In this document: positions 36,704 through 45,752 of the stretch, in pieces
Layout of the letters: each line of letters begins with the position of its first letter
Position numbering within the stretch: position 1 is the first letter of the stretch
Assembly: GCF_013377785.1 (NCBI RefSeq)
Contig: NZ_JABXWT010000004.1
Location: 62,001-126,000, forward strand
Direction of reading: 5' to 3'
DNA: 64,000 bases
Origin: Ruegeria haliotis
Lineage (GTDB): Bacteria; Pseudomonadota; Alphaproteobacteria; Rhodobacterales; Rhodobacteraceae
The notes under the pieces: generated by a model
Told to the model about the DNA's origin: nothing
Seen by the model: the letters and a program-made list of their open reading frames with translations, nothing else
Databases searched by the model: none
Translations under genes and position numbers: made by a program

Positions 36704-36829
36704 GCGCTTCTCCGTCTTTGGGTTGGGTTACTTTGGTCGAACAACCAGAACGCTACAGGCTGCATGGCGTGACACACGGGGTGCGTTCCGACCGATGAAC
36801 ATGTCGGAAATCCAGGGGCGGTTGGCCCG

Positions 36830-38143
36830 CTATCGGCCAACCGAATTTACCATGTTGTCGGGCAAGTAGGTCGCCAGTTCGGGGAAACCGATCAACACGA
36901 ACACCATCACCACCATGATCAGAAACAAGGGCAGCGCGGTCTTGGCAATATAACCCATTTCGTGCCGGGTGATCCCCTGCATGACGAACAGATTGAAGCC
37001 AATCGGCGGGGTGATCTGCGCCATTTCCACAACGACCACGATGAAGATGCCAAACCAGATCAGATCAATGCCTGCGCCTTCGACCATCGGCTGGACGATC
37101 GCCATGGTCAGCACGACCGAGGAAATACCGTCCAGAAACATGCCGAGGATGATGTAGAACAGCATCAGCGCCAACAATAGCGAGAAGCGCGACAGTTGCA
37201 GTGCCTCGATAAACTCGGCCAGCGCCCGTGGCAGCCCGGTAAAGCCCATGGCCAGCGTCAGTGCGATTGCCCCCATCAGGATGAATGCAATCATGGCTGA
37301 CGTCCGTGTGGCACCCAAAAGGCTTTCGATGAATGCTTCCTTGGTCAGTGACCCTTGCAACGCTGCCAGAATGAAGGCTCCGACAACGCCAATCGCAGCA
37401 GCCTCAGTCGCAGTGGCGAACCCACCATACATTGACCCGATAACCACAAGGATCAGCAGGATAATCGGGATCAAAAAGCGGCTTTCGTTCAACTTCTGGC
37501 CGAATGACATCTTGTCAGCAATCACAGGTACTTCTTTAGGACGAATGAAAGACCAGCCCGCGACATATGCCATGAACATACCGGCCAAAACGATACCCGG
37601 CAGAATGCCCGCCATGAACAGTTTCGAGATCGATTGTTCGACGGCCACTCCGTACACAATCAGGGTCAGTGATGGCGGGATCATCAGGCCCAGCGTGGCA
37701 GCCCCGGTCAGCGTGCCAATGATCATGTATTCTGGGTAATTGCGTGCACGCAGTTCCGGGATCGACATCTTACCAACTGTCGTGAGCGTGGCCGCCGACG
37801 ATCCGGAAACTGCCGCAAAAATGGTGCATCCCACGATATTGACGTGGACCAGTCCGCCGGGCAGTCGCTGCATCCAAGGGCTGAGACCGCGGAACATGTC
37901 CTGCGATAATCGGCTTCGGAACAGGATCTCTCCCATCCAGATGAATAGCGGCAGTGCCGTTAAGGTCCAACTGGAAGAGCCGGTCCAGATTCGGGTCAGC
38001 ATTGCGTCGCCAGCGGGGCGCGAGGTGAACATTTCAAGTCCCAGATAGGCAACGCCAAACAAGGACAACGCCACCCAGACCCCAGATCCCAGCAAAAGGA
38101 ACAGGGCAAACAGAAAGATGAGTACGAGGTAAATCTGATCCAT
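36830..38143 (-). CDS. TRAP transporter large membrane subunit DctM
   Basis: A 437-residue DctM-type permease with about 12 membrane segments, the sodium-driven translocation unit of a TRAP transporter. Typical blocks are LPLFIWMGEILFRS, AAVSGSSAATLTTVG near residue 95 and TPPIGFNLFVMQGI near 390. The start is ATG 38143 (MDQIYLVLIF), four bases before the dctQ stop ends, with GGAG upstream. Substrate specificity comes from the DctP protein at 38738; the block context points to an amino-acid-like or carboxylate substrate. Confidence 0.92.
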   Translation of the reverse strand: MDQIYLVLIFLFALFLLLGSGVWVALSLFGVAYLGLEMFTSRPAGDAMLTRIWTGSSSWTLTALPLFIWMGEILFRSRLSQDMFRGLSPWMQRLPGGLVHVNIVGCTIFAAVSGSSAATLTTVGKMSIPELRARNYPEYMIIGTLTGAATLGLMIPPSLTLIVYGVAVEQSISKLFMAGILPGIVLAGMFMAYVAGWSFIRPKEVPVIADKMSFGQKLNESRFLIPIILLILVVIGSMYGGFATATEAAAIGVVGAFILAALQGSLTKEAFIESLLGATRTSAMIAFILMGAIALTLAMGFTGLPRALAEFIEALQLSRFSLLLALMLFYIILGMFLDGISSVVLTMAIVQPMVEGAGIDLIWFGIFIVVVVEMAQITPPIGFNLFVMQGITRHEMGYIAKTALPLFLIMVVMVFVLIGFPELATYLPDNMVNSVGR

Positions 38144-38147
38144 CAGG

Positions 38148-38675
38148 TCACTCCGCGTGCGCATCGACCGCAGCGGATCGAATGTTGTCTTTACCCGCGA
38201 AGAGGGTGCAGATCAGGTTATCCAGTGCGCAAACTGCCAGCAACACAGTGCCCACAACCATCGACATCTGCGGAATCCAGATCGGCCAGGCATCCTGACC
38301 CTGGCTGATATCGTTGAAACGGTAGCTTTCATAGGTCAGCTTGATCGCGTAACGCGCAAACAGGAATGTCAGATAGCTGGCAACAGCCCAGCACCAGATG
38401 TCGCCATATCTGCGGTAGCGGCCCATCGCGTTCAGTAGCAGGTTCACCCGGATGTGGCTGCCACTGTTCAATGCGTAGGGCAGCGCCAGGAATGACGCGG
38501 CTGCCATGCAATAGCCGGTAAAGTCGGGGCCGCCGACGACAATCTCGCCGATCCAACGGGAAATCATCTGCATACCGACAAACAACAAGATCAAGATCAG
38601 AAAGATAGCGGCAAGGTATCCGGCCCATCGGTATGTGGCGTCCAGTACAGTGCGCAAAAGATTGAAAAACGCCAC
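38148..38675 (-). CDS. TRAP transporter small membrane subunit DctQ
   Basis: A 175-residue DctQ-type subunit with four predicted membrane segments (for example GYLAAIFLILILLFVGMQM near residue 18) and the usual ISRW motif after the first helix. It starts with GTG at 38675 behind a strong AGGAGG. It sits between dctP and dctM, separated from dctP by a stable hairpin. Confidence 0.88.
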   Translation of the reverse strand: MAFFNLLRTVLDATYRWAGYLAAIFLILILLFVGMQMISRWIGEIVVGGPDFTGYCMAAASFLALPYALNSGSHIRVNLLLNAMGRYRRYGDIWCWAVASYLTFLFARYAIKLTYESYRFNDISQGQDAWPIWIPQMSMVVGTVLLAVCALDNLICTLFAGKDNIRSAAVDAHAE

Positions 38676-38693
38676 GGCGATCCTCCTTTCGTG

Positions 38694-38722
38694 TGCTCTG
38701 ACGCCGTATTGGCGTCAGAGCA
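38694..38722 (-). promoter_or_regulatory. Intercistronic hairpin between dctP and dctQ
   Basis: TGCTCTGACGCC (38694-38705) and GGCGTCAGAGCA (38711-38722) form a perfect 12-base stem with a five-base loop, just after the dctP stop. There is no T-run. Such hairpins often protect the binding-protein mRNA and lower expression of the membrane subunits. Confidence 0.75.
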
Positions 38723-38737
38723 GGTGTCGTCAGAGGG

Positions 38738-39718
38738 TTATTGCGCCGCTTTGAACGCGTCGACGATTTGCTTGCCCTGATCACCGGCCGATTCCAGCCA
38801 TTCGCCGGTCATCGTTTCACCGATAGCGCGCAGTTCAGCTGCAAGCGCCTCACTCGCAGGACCGGTGGTCATACCGTTATTGGCCAGCTCGTTTACGGTG
38901 AATTCGGTGTACTGGAGCGAGCGCCAGTCACCCGCATATTCCGCCAGAGACGCGCAACCGTTGATGACGTTCTGCGTGGATTCGTCCAGACCGTTCCAGG
39001 CGTCCATGTTCACCAGGACGTAGTTGCGCGGCATCCACGCGTCGACGCCGTAATAGTGCGACAGGCTTTCCCAGACTTTGCGATCATATCCGGTGGACCC
39101 GGACGAAACCATGCCTTGCGCGACACCGGTCGCAAAGGCCTGGCTGATCTCCGCAGCCTCGATCTGTACCGGCAGCATGCCAGCCAGTTCCGCCAGCCGG
39201 GCGCTTGCGGCGTTATAGGCGCGGAACTTCAGACCCTCGGCATCCGCCAGCGAGTTCACCTCGCGGTCGAAATACAGGCCCTGACCGGGCCAAGGAACGG
39301 AATACAGCAAGTGGAGGTTCTGTTCGGACAATAGTTCCGACAGCGGCTCTTTGGCGACGTCCCACAGCTTTTCGGAATCTTCAAACGATGTCGCCAGGAA
39401 CGGGACCGAGTCGAAGCCAAACAGCGGGTTTTCGTTCTGGTGACCCGACAGCAGGCGTTCGCCAATATTGACCTGACCCGTCTGAATGGCGCGTTTGATC
39501 TCGGCCCCTGCGTAAAGCGAGCCGCCCGGGTGGGTCTGTATGGTCAATGCCCCGCCAGTTCCCTGGGTCACGCATTCCGCGAACTCTGCACCGGTGGCCG
39601 AATGGAAGTTGGTGGCTGAATATGCCATCGGCATATCCCAGGTTTCCGCCGACACGGCAACGGATGATGCAGTGACGACAGCGACGCTGGCGGCGAGCTT
39701 GGTAAGTGTTGTGGACAT
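38738..39718 (-). CDS. TRAP transporter substrate-binding protein DctP
   Basis: A 326-residue periplasmic binding protein. A signal peptide is clear (hydrophobic stretch after LTKLAASVAVV, cleavage after AVSA near residue 24), followed by the DctP fold; the carboxylate-binding arginine is probably in GLKFRAYNAASARLAE near residue 165. It starts six bases after GGGAG. It lies downstream of the flavin dehydrogenase gene and upstream of dctQ-dctM. The substrate cannot be read from sequence. Confidence 0.9.
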   Translation of the reverse strand: MSTTLTKLAASVAVVTASSVAVSAETWDMPMAYSATNFHSATGAEFAECVTQGTGGALTIQTHPGGSLYAGAEIKRAIQTGQVNIGERLLSGHQNENPLFGFDSVPFLATSFEDSEKLWDVAKEPLSELLSEQNLHLLYSVPWPGQGLYFDREVNSLADAEGLKFRAYNAASARLAELAGMLPVQIEAAEISQAFATGVAQGMVSSGSTGYDRKVWESLSHYYGVDAWMPRNYVLVNMDAWNGLDESTQNVINGCASLAEYAGDWRSLQYTEFTVNELANNGMTTGPASEALAAELRAIGETMTGEWLESAGDQGKQIVDAFKAAQ

Positions 39719-39779
39719 GTTTGGCTCCCTTGTTGCCTTGGTTATGTGCTCTGTGGACAGAGCTTATTGGTGTTTAGGT

Positions 39780-41030
39780 TCAGAAACGCAGTGGATCGTA
39801 CACGCTCAGATCGATATTGATACGGTCTTGTGTGATCAGTCCCGCGAGAATCCGGCCGGTTTTGGGTCCGGCCGTCAAGCCGATGTGATGGTGGCCAAAC
39901 CCGGCGAACACTCCGGAGGCACCGATCTCGCCGATCAGCGGCAGGCTGTCACTTGGGGCGGGTCGGTGTCCCATCCATGTTTGTTCTCGTTCGAATGTCA
40001 GGTTTGGAAAGCTTGCAAGAACCTTGCGTTTGAGCAGGTCAAGCGGTGCCTTTGATGGTCCTGCCTCCAATCCGCCAAACTCGACGATCCCTGCGCAGCG
40101 CAACCTGCCTTCCATCGGAGTGGCCACGAATTTCCCGGTCGTCATCATCATCGGCGTCGAAGGCCCGTTTTCGGGTTCGGAAAACTCCATATGATAGCCG
40201 CGTTCCGTCTCGATCGGCACGGAGATTCCAAGTTTCTTTGCCAGAGGCTTGGACCAGGCACCAGTGGCCAGAACCACGTTGGAACAGGTCAGTGTACCGT
40301 CCTCGGTCACCACGGCAGAGACTTTCCCGCTGGCCAGATGGAAATCCACAACCTCGGTCTGTCGGAAGGTCGCCCCAAGCTTTTCGGCCTCGACCGCCAA
40401 GGCTGCGACATAGGCACCCGGATCGCGGCTAAAGCCATGGTCGTGCATCACGGCCAGCAGGTTCAGATCTTTGGCCAGATTGGGTTCGAATTCCCGGACG
40501 GCATCCCCTTCGAAAATCTCTGGTTCAAAACCAGCTGTCTTACGCAGCATCCAAGTGTAGGCATCGGCTTCGAATGCGTTACGCGATGGGTAGACAAAGC
40601 TGTAATCACTGTTCTGGACCCAGCCAGCGGCCTTAGTGCCCTGTGCCAGCGTCGCATGTTGTTCGACCGAGTCACTGGTCAGCGGTGTCAGACCAGCCGC
40701 GATACGGCGCGTGTCCTTGTCGTTGGCGTGCGACATGTACCGTAGCAGCCACGGCAGCAAACGCGGCAGGTAAGACCAGCGCAGGAACAAGGGAAAGTTC
40801 GGGTCCAGCGTCATACCCGGCCCTTTGCGCAGCAGTCCGGGCGCTGTCACCGGGGCAACCGAGCAGGCGGCCAGCACACCGGCATTGCCATATGAAGTTG
40901 CCTTGGCGTCGCCGGGTGGGTTGCGGTCAATGACGGTGACATCGACACCTTTGCGCCGCAACCAGATTGCTGTCGACACACCAACGATTCCGGCGCCGAC
41001 CACAATCACTTGCTCACCCTTGGAAGTCAT
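39780..41030 (-). CDS. D-amino-acid dehydrogenase-like FAD oxidoreductase
   Basis: A 416-residue flavoprotein of the DadA/DAO family. The N-terminal FAD fold is VIVVGAGIVGVSTAIWLRRKG, followed by TSYGNAGVLAACSVAP, which is characteristic of DadA-type dehydrogenases; the C-terminal block is GVFAGFGHHHIGLTAGP. Such enzymes deaminate D-amino acids (or related imino acids, such as cis-hydroxyproline) to 2-oxoacids and feed electrons to quinone. It is the first gene of the minus-strand block with the TRAP transporter, divergent from the GntR regulator with a 139-base control region. Confidence 0.85.
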   Translation of the reverse strand: MTSKGEQVIVVGAGIVGVSTAIWLRRKGVDVTVIDRNPPGDAKATSYGNAGVLAACSVAPVTAPGLLRKGPGMTLDPNFPLFLRWSYLPRLLPWLLRYMSHANDKDTRRIAAGLTPLTSDSVEQHATLAQGTKAAGWVQNSDYSFVYPSRNAFEADAYTWMLRKTAGFEPEIFEGDAVREFEPNLAKDLNLLAVMHDHGFSRDPGAYVAALAVEAEKLGATFRQTEVVDFHLASGKVSAVVTEDGTLTCSNVVLATGAWSKPLAKKLGISVPIETERGYHMEFSEPENGPSTPMMMTTGKFVATPMEGRLRCAGIVEFGGLEAGPSKAPLDLLKRKVLASFPNLTFEREQTWMGHRPAPSDSLPLIGEIGASGVFAGFGHHHIGLTAGPKTGRILAGLITQDRINIDLSVYDPLRF

Positions 41031-41077
41031 AGTCCCTCGCCGCCCCGAGAATCAGTTGGTTCAAATGATATTCTGAT

Positions 41078-41087
41078 CTGTATACAG
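41078..41087. promoter_or_regulatory. Operator-like palindrome in the dadA-like/gntR promoter
   Basis: CTGTATACAG, a perfect 10-base palindrome, lies between the divergent flavin dehydrogenase (start 41030) and GntR regulator (start 41170). It is identical to the core of ACTGTATACAGT at 42688-42699. Likely autoregulatory site for the GntR/FCD protein. Confidence 0.65.
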
Positions 41088-41169
41088 GCTTGTAGAATTC
41101 TGTGAAGACAAATGTTTCTTTTGCTGTAGTCTTTGGTAAAAGGCGCAAACTCAAACAACAGAGAAGATC

Positions 41170-41868
41170 ATGTCCCGACCCGAAGGCAGTGTTGAACGCG
41201 CTTATGAGGCGCTGCGCAAGATGGCGATCAGCTTTGAATTCAAGCCCGGTGAGCGCTTGAATGAAACTGTGTTGACCAAAAGATTGGATGTCAGCCGGAC
41301 ACCCCTGCGCGAGGCCCTTAACCGGTTGGTGTCCGAAGGGTTTCTGACTTTTGAATTGGGCAAGGGTTTCTTCTGCCGCCCGCTGAGTCCAGAGAAGGTC
41401 TTTGAGTTGTATCAGCTGCGATGTGCGCTTGAGACCGAGGCGCTGATCCGGGCAATCGAATCCGCGGCGGATCAGGACATCGACGCGGTCATTTCGTATC
41501 TGGACGAAGTCGAAAAATCCTATTCGGCCTGCACGGATCTGGACGAGTTGCTGCGCATGGATGAGGAATTCCACATCAAACTGGCCTCGTTGTCGCGTAA
41601 CAGCGAGCTGATCAGGCTGTTGTGCAATGTCAACGAGCGCATCCGATACGTTCGGATCATCAACCTGCGTTTGCTTCAGGTTCGCCGTGCAGATGGCAGT
41701 ACCGATCAGGCCTCGATGTCGGCGCATCGGGCCATTCTCGAAGCGGTCAAGGCACGGAATGTGGACAAAGCGGTCGCTGCTTTGCGTAGTCATATCGAAC
41801 GACGCAGTGAGCAGACCGTCGAGTTGGTCCGGGTTGCGTATTCGCAGCTTTATGTACCCGGGGTTTAG
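41170..41868 (+). CDS. GntR-family regulator with FCD domain
   Basis: A 232-residue GntR regulator of the FadR/FCD branch. The winged helix-turn-helix is residues about 8-72 (GERLNETVLTKRLDVSRTPL, REALNRLVSEGF). The all-helical FCD ligand domain follows; metal-site residues are the Asp and His of MDEEFHIKLASLS near residue 135 and the later His residues in SAHRAILEAVKA and LRSHIERR. Members of this branch usually bind a small carboxylate. Matching palindromes at 35537, 41078 and 42688 mark its probable regulon of ThDP enzyme, flavin dehydrogenase operon and racemase-like gene. Confidence 0.88.
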   Translation: MSRPEGSVERAYEALRKMAISFEFKPGERLNETVLTKRLDVSRTPLREALNRLVSEGFLTFELGKGFFCRPLSPEKVFELYQLRCALETEALIRAIESAADQDIDAVISYLDEVEKSYSACTDLDELLRMDEEFHIKLASLSRNSELIRLLCNVNERIRYVRIINLRLLQVRRADGSTDQASMSAHRAILEAVKARNVDKAVAALRSHIERRSEQTVELVRVAYSQLYVPGV

Positions 41869-41889
41869 TCGCTTCCAGATTTTCCGGGG

Positions 41890-42651
41890 CTAGGACCTTT
41901 GTCTTGCCAGGCCAAGAAGCGGATCATCTAGATCGGGCGAAAACCGGTCGGGAACCAATGCCTGATGGAACCAGCGCAGGAATGTATAAATTGAAAATAC
42001 TGGCAAGCCGGTCTGCCTGCGCACATCAGCAGCGTAGGGCGTCATGTTGGTACATTCCAAAATGATGGCGCCGACATCTTCGTGCTGAGTCACCAGTTGT
42101 TGGGCGGCATCGAGCATGTCTTCGCGACAGGCTGCAAAGTCGATCTCTGGCGCATCGCCCAGAATGTCCCGGGTGAACACGCGACCACCTTCGGTGCCGA
42201 TAACTGGTGTATCAAGCGGTACCTTGGCAGCCTCAAGATGCGCGGCAGTCAGCGTTTCTTTCGAGATGGTCAGGATGCCGGGGCGTTTGCCCGGTGGCAG
42301 CATTGCCTGAACCATTTGGGTCTGCATCAGGGATGAGGTTGCCACGGGAACCGGCACCGCTTGCGCCAACTGATCCTGCACAATGGATAGAAATCCACAA
42401 TTTGTCGTAATCCCGTCACACCCGCTGGCAACCAGATCCTGAGCCGCGTCGATGAACGCGTCAACAAGCTGACGGGCGTCATTTCTGACCACCCGCTCTG
42501 GGGTGGCGCTGCGGACGACGCGATACTGCACCGGAAAGGGCCAGGTTGTGGCGTTACCGATGTCCCCCGGAATACGTGGAAACTGGGTTTCCAGCATCAG
42601 GATACCCAGATTGGCCCCATAGACGGTTTTGCCGCCGTGACAGCTGTGCAT
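41890..42651 (-). CDS. Asp/Glu/hydantoin racemase-family protein
   Basis: A 253-residue member of the cofactor-independent Asp/Glu racemase superfamily. The two catalytic-type cysteines are in GITTNCGFLS near residue 82 and ILECTNMTPY near 196, the positions expected for the two-base mechanism. The start is ATG 42651 (MHSCHGGKTVYG), preceded by AAGG; the frame extends upstream to 42882, but that part overlaps the control palindrome and the next gene and looks non-coding. It is convergent with the GntR gene. Related families include maleate isomerase and decarboxylases, so racemisation is probable but not certain. Confidence 0.78.
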   Translation of the reverse strand: MHSCHGGKTVYGANLGILMLETQFPRIPGDIGNATTWPFPVQYRVVRSATPERVVRNDARQLVDAFIDAAQDLVASGCDGITTNCGFLSIVQDQLAQAVPVPVATSSLMQTQMVQAMLPPGKRPGILTISKETLTAAHLEAAKVPLDTPVIGTEGGRVFTRDILGDAPEIDFAACREDMLDAAQQLVTQHEDVGAIILECTNMTPYAADVRRQTGLPVFSIYTFLRWFHQALVPDRFSPDLDDPLLGLARQRS

Positions 42652-42687
42652 CGTCGTTCTGCCTTTGCTCAAGGATTTGTAGACATT

Positions 42688-42699
42688 ACTGTATACAGT
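42688..42699. promoter_or_regulatory. Operator-like palindrome before the racemase-family gene
   Basis: ACTGTATACAGT, a perfect 12-base palindrome, lies 37 bases upstream of the ATG at 42651. It is the longest of three related sites in the window (others at 35537 and 41078) and probably binds the GntR/FCD regulator encoded at 41170. Confidence 0.65.
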
Positions 42700-42794
42700 T
42701 CTTTGAGGTGTCAATCCGGAAATCTGCTTGGAATAGGCGCAGGCTCCTGCAGCGACTGAGGTCGGCATTGGTTTCCAGTCAGGGTGGCTGTCCT

Positions 42795-43793
42795 TCAGCC
42801 CACTCTGCACCAGACGCAATCGTGATCCGAAAGTGGGGTTCCGTCGTCCGAGATTGACGTCAGCAAGCCCTTTTCCTTGCATGTCAGATCACGTCCGGCC
42901 AGCCAATCCAGCTTCATCACCCGCTGGGGGTGTGGTGTGATCAGGCTAGGCCGTGTGGTAGGGCCTTCGGTGGTGAAATCCCAGGAATAGCCGCGCGTTT
43001 GGGCCAAGCCGAACAGGGTTTCGTTTTGCCAATTGAAATCCGGCGGCAGGTGGTTGCCGGTATTCAAATCGCCGCCGATCACCACTGGCAGGCCTGACGC
43101 AAACGCGTCGATCGCATTCAGTAGAACATCGAACTGGGCATGACGATGGGCAGCATCCGCGTTGCTTTCAAGATGGGTCGAGACGACACATATGGAACCG
43201 GTTTTTGAGGGTACAACGGCCGCGATGGCCATGCGACCTCCGACACGCGGTTGATCTGGGTCGGCGGCCCCTTCATCGGCAGCGAACCAATGGCCATGAC
43301 CGTCCAGCCGGATCAGTGCGGTGCGTTCAAATGGCACCGCGGACAGGATCGCGTTGCCATGCCAGCCGAATGTGTTGAAATCGTCCTTGCAGAACCGCCG
43401 CTCGGTCGGACCGCCCAGATCAAGCTCGAGAAACTCGACACCGAAGGCGTAGACCATGCCCAATTCAGTCGCCATTACCTCGGCCGTGTGACGTTGCGAG
43501 GTGCGGGCCATTCCGTGGTCCACCTCGGACAGTAGAACGATATCTGGGGAGATCTGGCCCAGATGTGCTGCCGTTGCCTCGGGGAACAGGCAACGTTCGA
43601 CATTCCATGCGGCGACGTTGAATTCTGCCGGCAAGCGCGCGGTACTTGCTGTACCGCCCAGTTGCAATGCGTTCATCGCGGGAATGTCCTGTAGCAACCC
43701 CCGATGGGCTGCCGCAGTGCTCGGAGCAGACAGGATGTTGGCCCGTTGACCCGGGGTGACGGCGGGCAGTGCATTAACGATTTCTGTAATCAA
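42795..43793 (-). CDS. Endonuclease/exonuclease/phosphatase-family protein
   Basis: A 332-residue protein with the EEP hydrolase fold: [10 protein letters not shown] near residue 58, VLLSEVDHG near 87 (metal Glu), VVSTHLES near 205, [12 protein letters not shown] near 238, and [11 protein letters not shown] at the C-terminus supplying the final His. The start is TTG 43793, overlapping the ugpC stop, so translation is coupled to the transporter; an internal ATG at 43676 is an alternative. It has no clear signal peptide. Being the last gene of a ugpBAEC operon suggests that it is a phosphodiesterase acting on an imported or periplasmic glycerophosphodiester, in the position usually held by UgpQ. 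That role is inference. Confidence 0.8.
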   Translation of the reverse strand: MITEIVNALPAVTPGQRANILSAPSTAAAHRGLLQDIPAMNALQLGGTASTARLPAEFNVAAWNVERCLFPEATAAHLGQISPDIVLLSEVDHGMARTSQRHTAEVMATELGMVYAFGVEFLELDLGGPTERRFCKDDFNTFGWHGNAILSAVPFERTALIRLDGHGHWFAADEGAADPDQPRVGGRMAIAAVVPSKTGSICVVSTHLESNADAAHRHAQFDVLLNAIDAFASGLPVVIGGDLNTGNHLPPDFNWQNETLFGLAQTRGYSWDFTTEGPTTRPSLITPHPQRVMKLDWLAGRDLTCKEKGLLTSISDDGTPLSDHDCVWCRVG

Positions 43794-44836
43794 AGAACTT
43801 TTCCCGTTTCGACATCAAACAACCGCAATGCATCGGGCTTGAGGGTAATATGTGTCTCGCCAATTCGGGCCGAGTGATCCTTGCCGACCATGACGGTGAA
43901 GGGCTGCCCACCAACCGCGCCGTGCAGCAAGCGATGTGCGCCAAGCTCTTCCAGAATGTCTACGCGAAATGGCACAGAGCCCCGGCTGTCCAACTCGATA
44001 TCCTCGGGTCGGATACCCAATGTGACCGGGCCGATTACGGATTTCGGTGCAGGCATAAGCCCATCATAACCGTTGATCCGAACCTGCCCCTGATCTGCCT
44101 GAGCCTCGATCAAGTTCATCGGAGGCGCGCCCATGAATGAGGCGACGAAGATCGAGGCGGGGTTGTGGTAAATCTCCGAAGGTGTGCCGATCTGTTCGAT
44201 CCGGCCTTCGCTTAAAACGATGATACGATCTGCCATGGTCATCGCTTCGACCTGATCGTGGGTTACGTATACTGCCGTAGTGCCCAAACGGCGTTGCAAC
44301 GCCTTGATCTCAATCCGCATCTGGTTGCGCAGCTTCGCGTCCAAGTTCGACAGCGGCTCGTCAAAAAGGAACAGGGCCGGATCGCGGACAACCGCACGGC
44401 CCATGGCAACACGCTGACGCTGACCACCAGATAATTGCGCTGGCTTGCGGTCAAGATACTCGGTCAGGTTCAGCATTTTGGCTGCGTCCTGCACTTTGGC
44501 GTCGATTTCGGCTGCGGGCATACCGCGGTTCTTTAGACCGTAGCCGATATTCTTGCGGACTGTCATATGCGGATACAGCGCGTAGTTCTGGAACACCATT
44601 GCGATGTCGCGATCCGCTGGATCCACATCGTTGACCACGCGGTTACCGATCTTAAGTGTCCCTTCGGTTATATCTTCAAGCCCTGCGATCATCCGTAGCA
44701 AGGTGGACTTACCGCAGCCCGAGGGGCCAACCAGAACGACGAACTCGCCATCCTGGATGTTGAAATTAGTCGTCTCGACCGCCTGATGCCCGTTGGGATA
44801 GACCTTGATGATGCCCTCTAAATTAACCTGAGCCAT
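43790..44836 (-). CDS. ugpC: ABC transporter ATP-binding protein UgpC-like
   Basis: A 348-residue ATPase of the MalK/UgpC sugar-transporter group. Walker A is GPSGCGKST near residue 38, the Q-loop is [10 protein letters not shown], the signature [14 protein letters not shown] near 135 and Walker [13 protein letters not shown] near 155, with the switch His in [10 protein letters not shown]. The C-terminal regulatory TOBE domain runs from about 240. It energises the permease pair encoded just upstream. Preceded by AAGGAAA. Confidence 0.92.
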   Translation of the reverse strand: MAQVNLEGIIKVYPNGHQAVETTNFNIQDGEFVVLVGPSGCGKSTLLRMIAGLEDITEGTLKIGNRVVNDVDPADRDIAMVFQNYALYPHMTVRKNIGYGLKNRGMPAAEIDAKVQDAAKMLNLTEYLDRKPAQLSGGQRQRVAMGRAVVRDPALFLFDEPLSNLDAKLRNQMRIEIKALQRRLGTTAVYVTHDQVEAMTMADRIIVLSEGRIEQIGTPSEIYHNPASIFVASFMGAPPMNLIEAQADQGQVRINGYDGLMPAPKSVIGPVTLGIRPEDIELDSRGSVPFRVDILEELGAHRLLHGAVGGQPFTVMVGKDHSARIGETHITLKPDALRLFDVETGKVL

Positions 44837-44847
44837 GCGCGTTTTCC

Positions 44848-45741
44848 TTATTTGTCGGATTCAGTGAGGCCTTTGACGAACCAGTTCTGGAAGAAGACGA
44901 CGATGACCACCGGAGGGATCATCGCCACGATGGCCAGGGCCAAGGCCTGCCCGTGCTCGGGGATCTGACTGTCGGTGTAGGACAGCACGATCTGTTTGAT
45001 GCCCCGGACCAGCGTGAAAAAGCTTTCATCCGTGGTGATCAAGGTTGGCCACAGGTACTGGTTCCAGCCAAAGACGAACATGATGATGAAGATTGCCGCA
45101 ATCATCGTCCGACTGAGCGGCACGAGGATATCGACAAAGAATTTCCACGGACCGGCGCCGTCAATGCGGGCAGCCTCGGCCAACTCTTCGGGCACTGACA
45201 TGAAGAACTGACGGAAAAAGAACGTTCCGGTCGCCGAAGCGATCAAGGGAACGATCAAGCCAGTATAGGTGTTGGTCAAGCCCAGTTTCTGGATTGCCTC
45301 ATACGACGGCAAGATGCGCACTTCGAGCGGCAGTAGCAATGTCGTGAAAATCACCCAGAAGGCCAGTGTTGCAAAGCGCAGGCGGAAATAGACGATGGCA
45401 TAGGCTGCCATCATCGAGATGATGATTTTGCCGACAGCAAAGCCGATGCCCAGGATGAAGGAATTCATCAACATCAGCGTGCCATCGACAGTCTGGGTAA
45501 AGCCGCCCTTTTCGAACATTGCAGCGTGGAAGTTCTTGCCCAGATCGTCGCCCAAGGCCAGCTGCAGACCTTCGCGATGGATGGTGACGGCATCATGGCT
45601 CGCCGTTGTCAGCGCCAATAGTGGCGGCATCATCATCAGCAGCGAGCCAAGGATTAGCACCACGTGATCGCCAATCGTCTCCCAGCGAATTCTGCGGGGG
45701 TGCTGGGTGACGGCGGGTGTCTCTAGTGTCGTGTCAGCCAT
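44848..45741 (-). CDS. ugpE: Glycerol-3-phosphate ABC permease UgpE-like
   Basis: A 297-residue inner-membrane permease with six hydrophobic segments. The EAA loop that contacts the ATPase is [18 protein letters not shown] near residue 195. Order with ugpA, ugpC and the binding protein is that of the ugp system. A GAGG ribosome site precedes the ATG. Confidence 0.88.
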   Translation of the reverse strand: MADTTLETPAVTQHPRRIRWETIGDHVVLILGSLLMMMPPLLALTTASHDAVTIHREGLQLALGDDLGKNFHAAMFEKGGFTQTVDGTLMLMNSFILGIGFAVGKIIISMMAAYAIVYFRLRFATLAFWVIFTTLLLPLEVRILPSYEAIQKLGLTNTYTGLIVPLIASATGTFFFRQFFMSVPEELAEAARIDGAGPWKFFVDILVPLSRTMIAAIFIIMFVFGWNQYLWPTLITTDESFFTLVRGIKQIVLSYTDSQIPEHGQALALAIVAMIPPVVIVVFFQNWFVKGLTESDK

Positions 45742-45752
45742 TGTCTGCCCCC

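Noticed and set aside
41170..41868. The GntR gene as a candidate BioR
   Set aside because: It has its own palindromes (CTGTATACAG type) nearby, unlike the TTATMKATAA boxes, and sits in a catabolic block far from bio genes.
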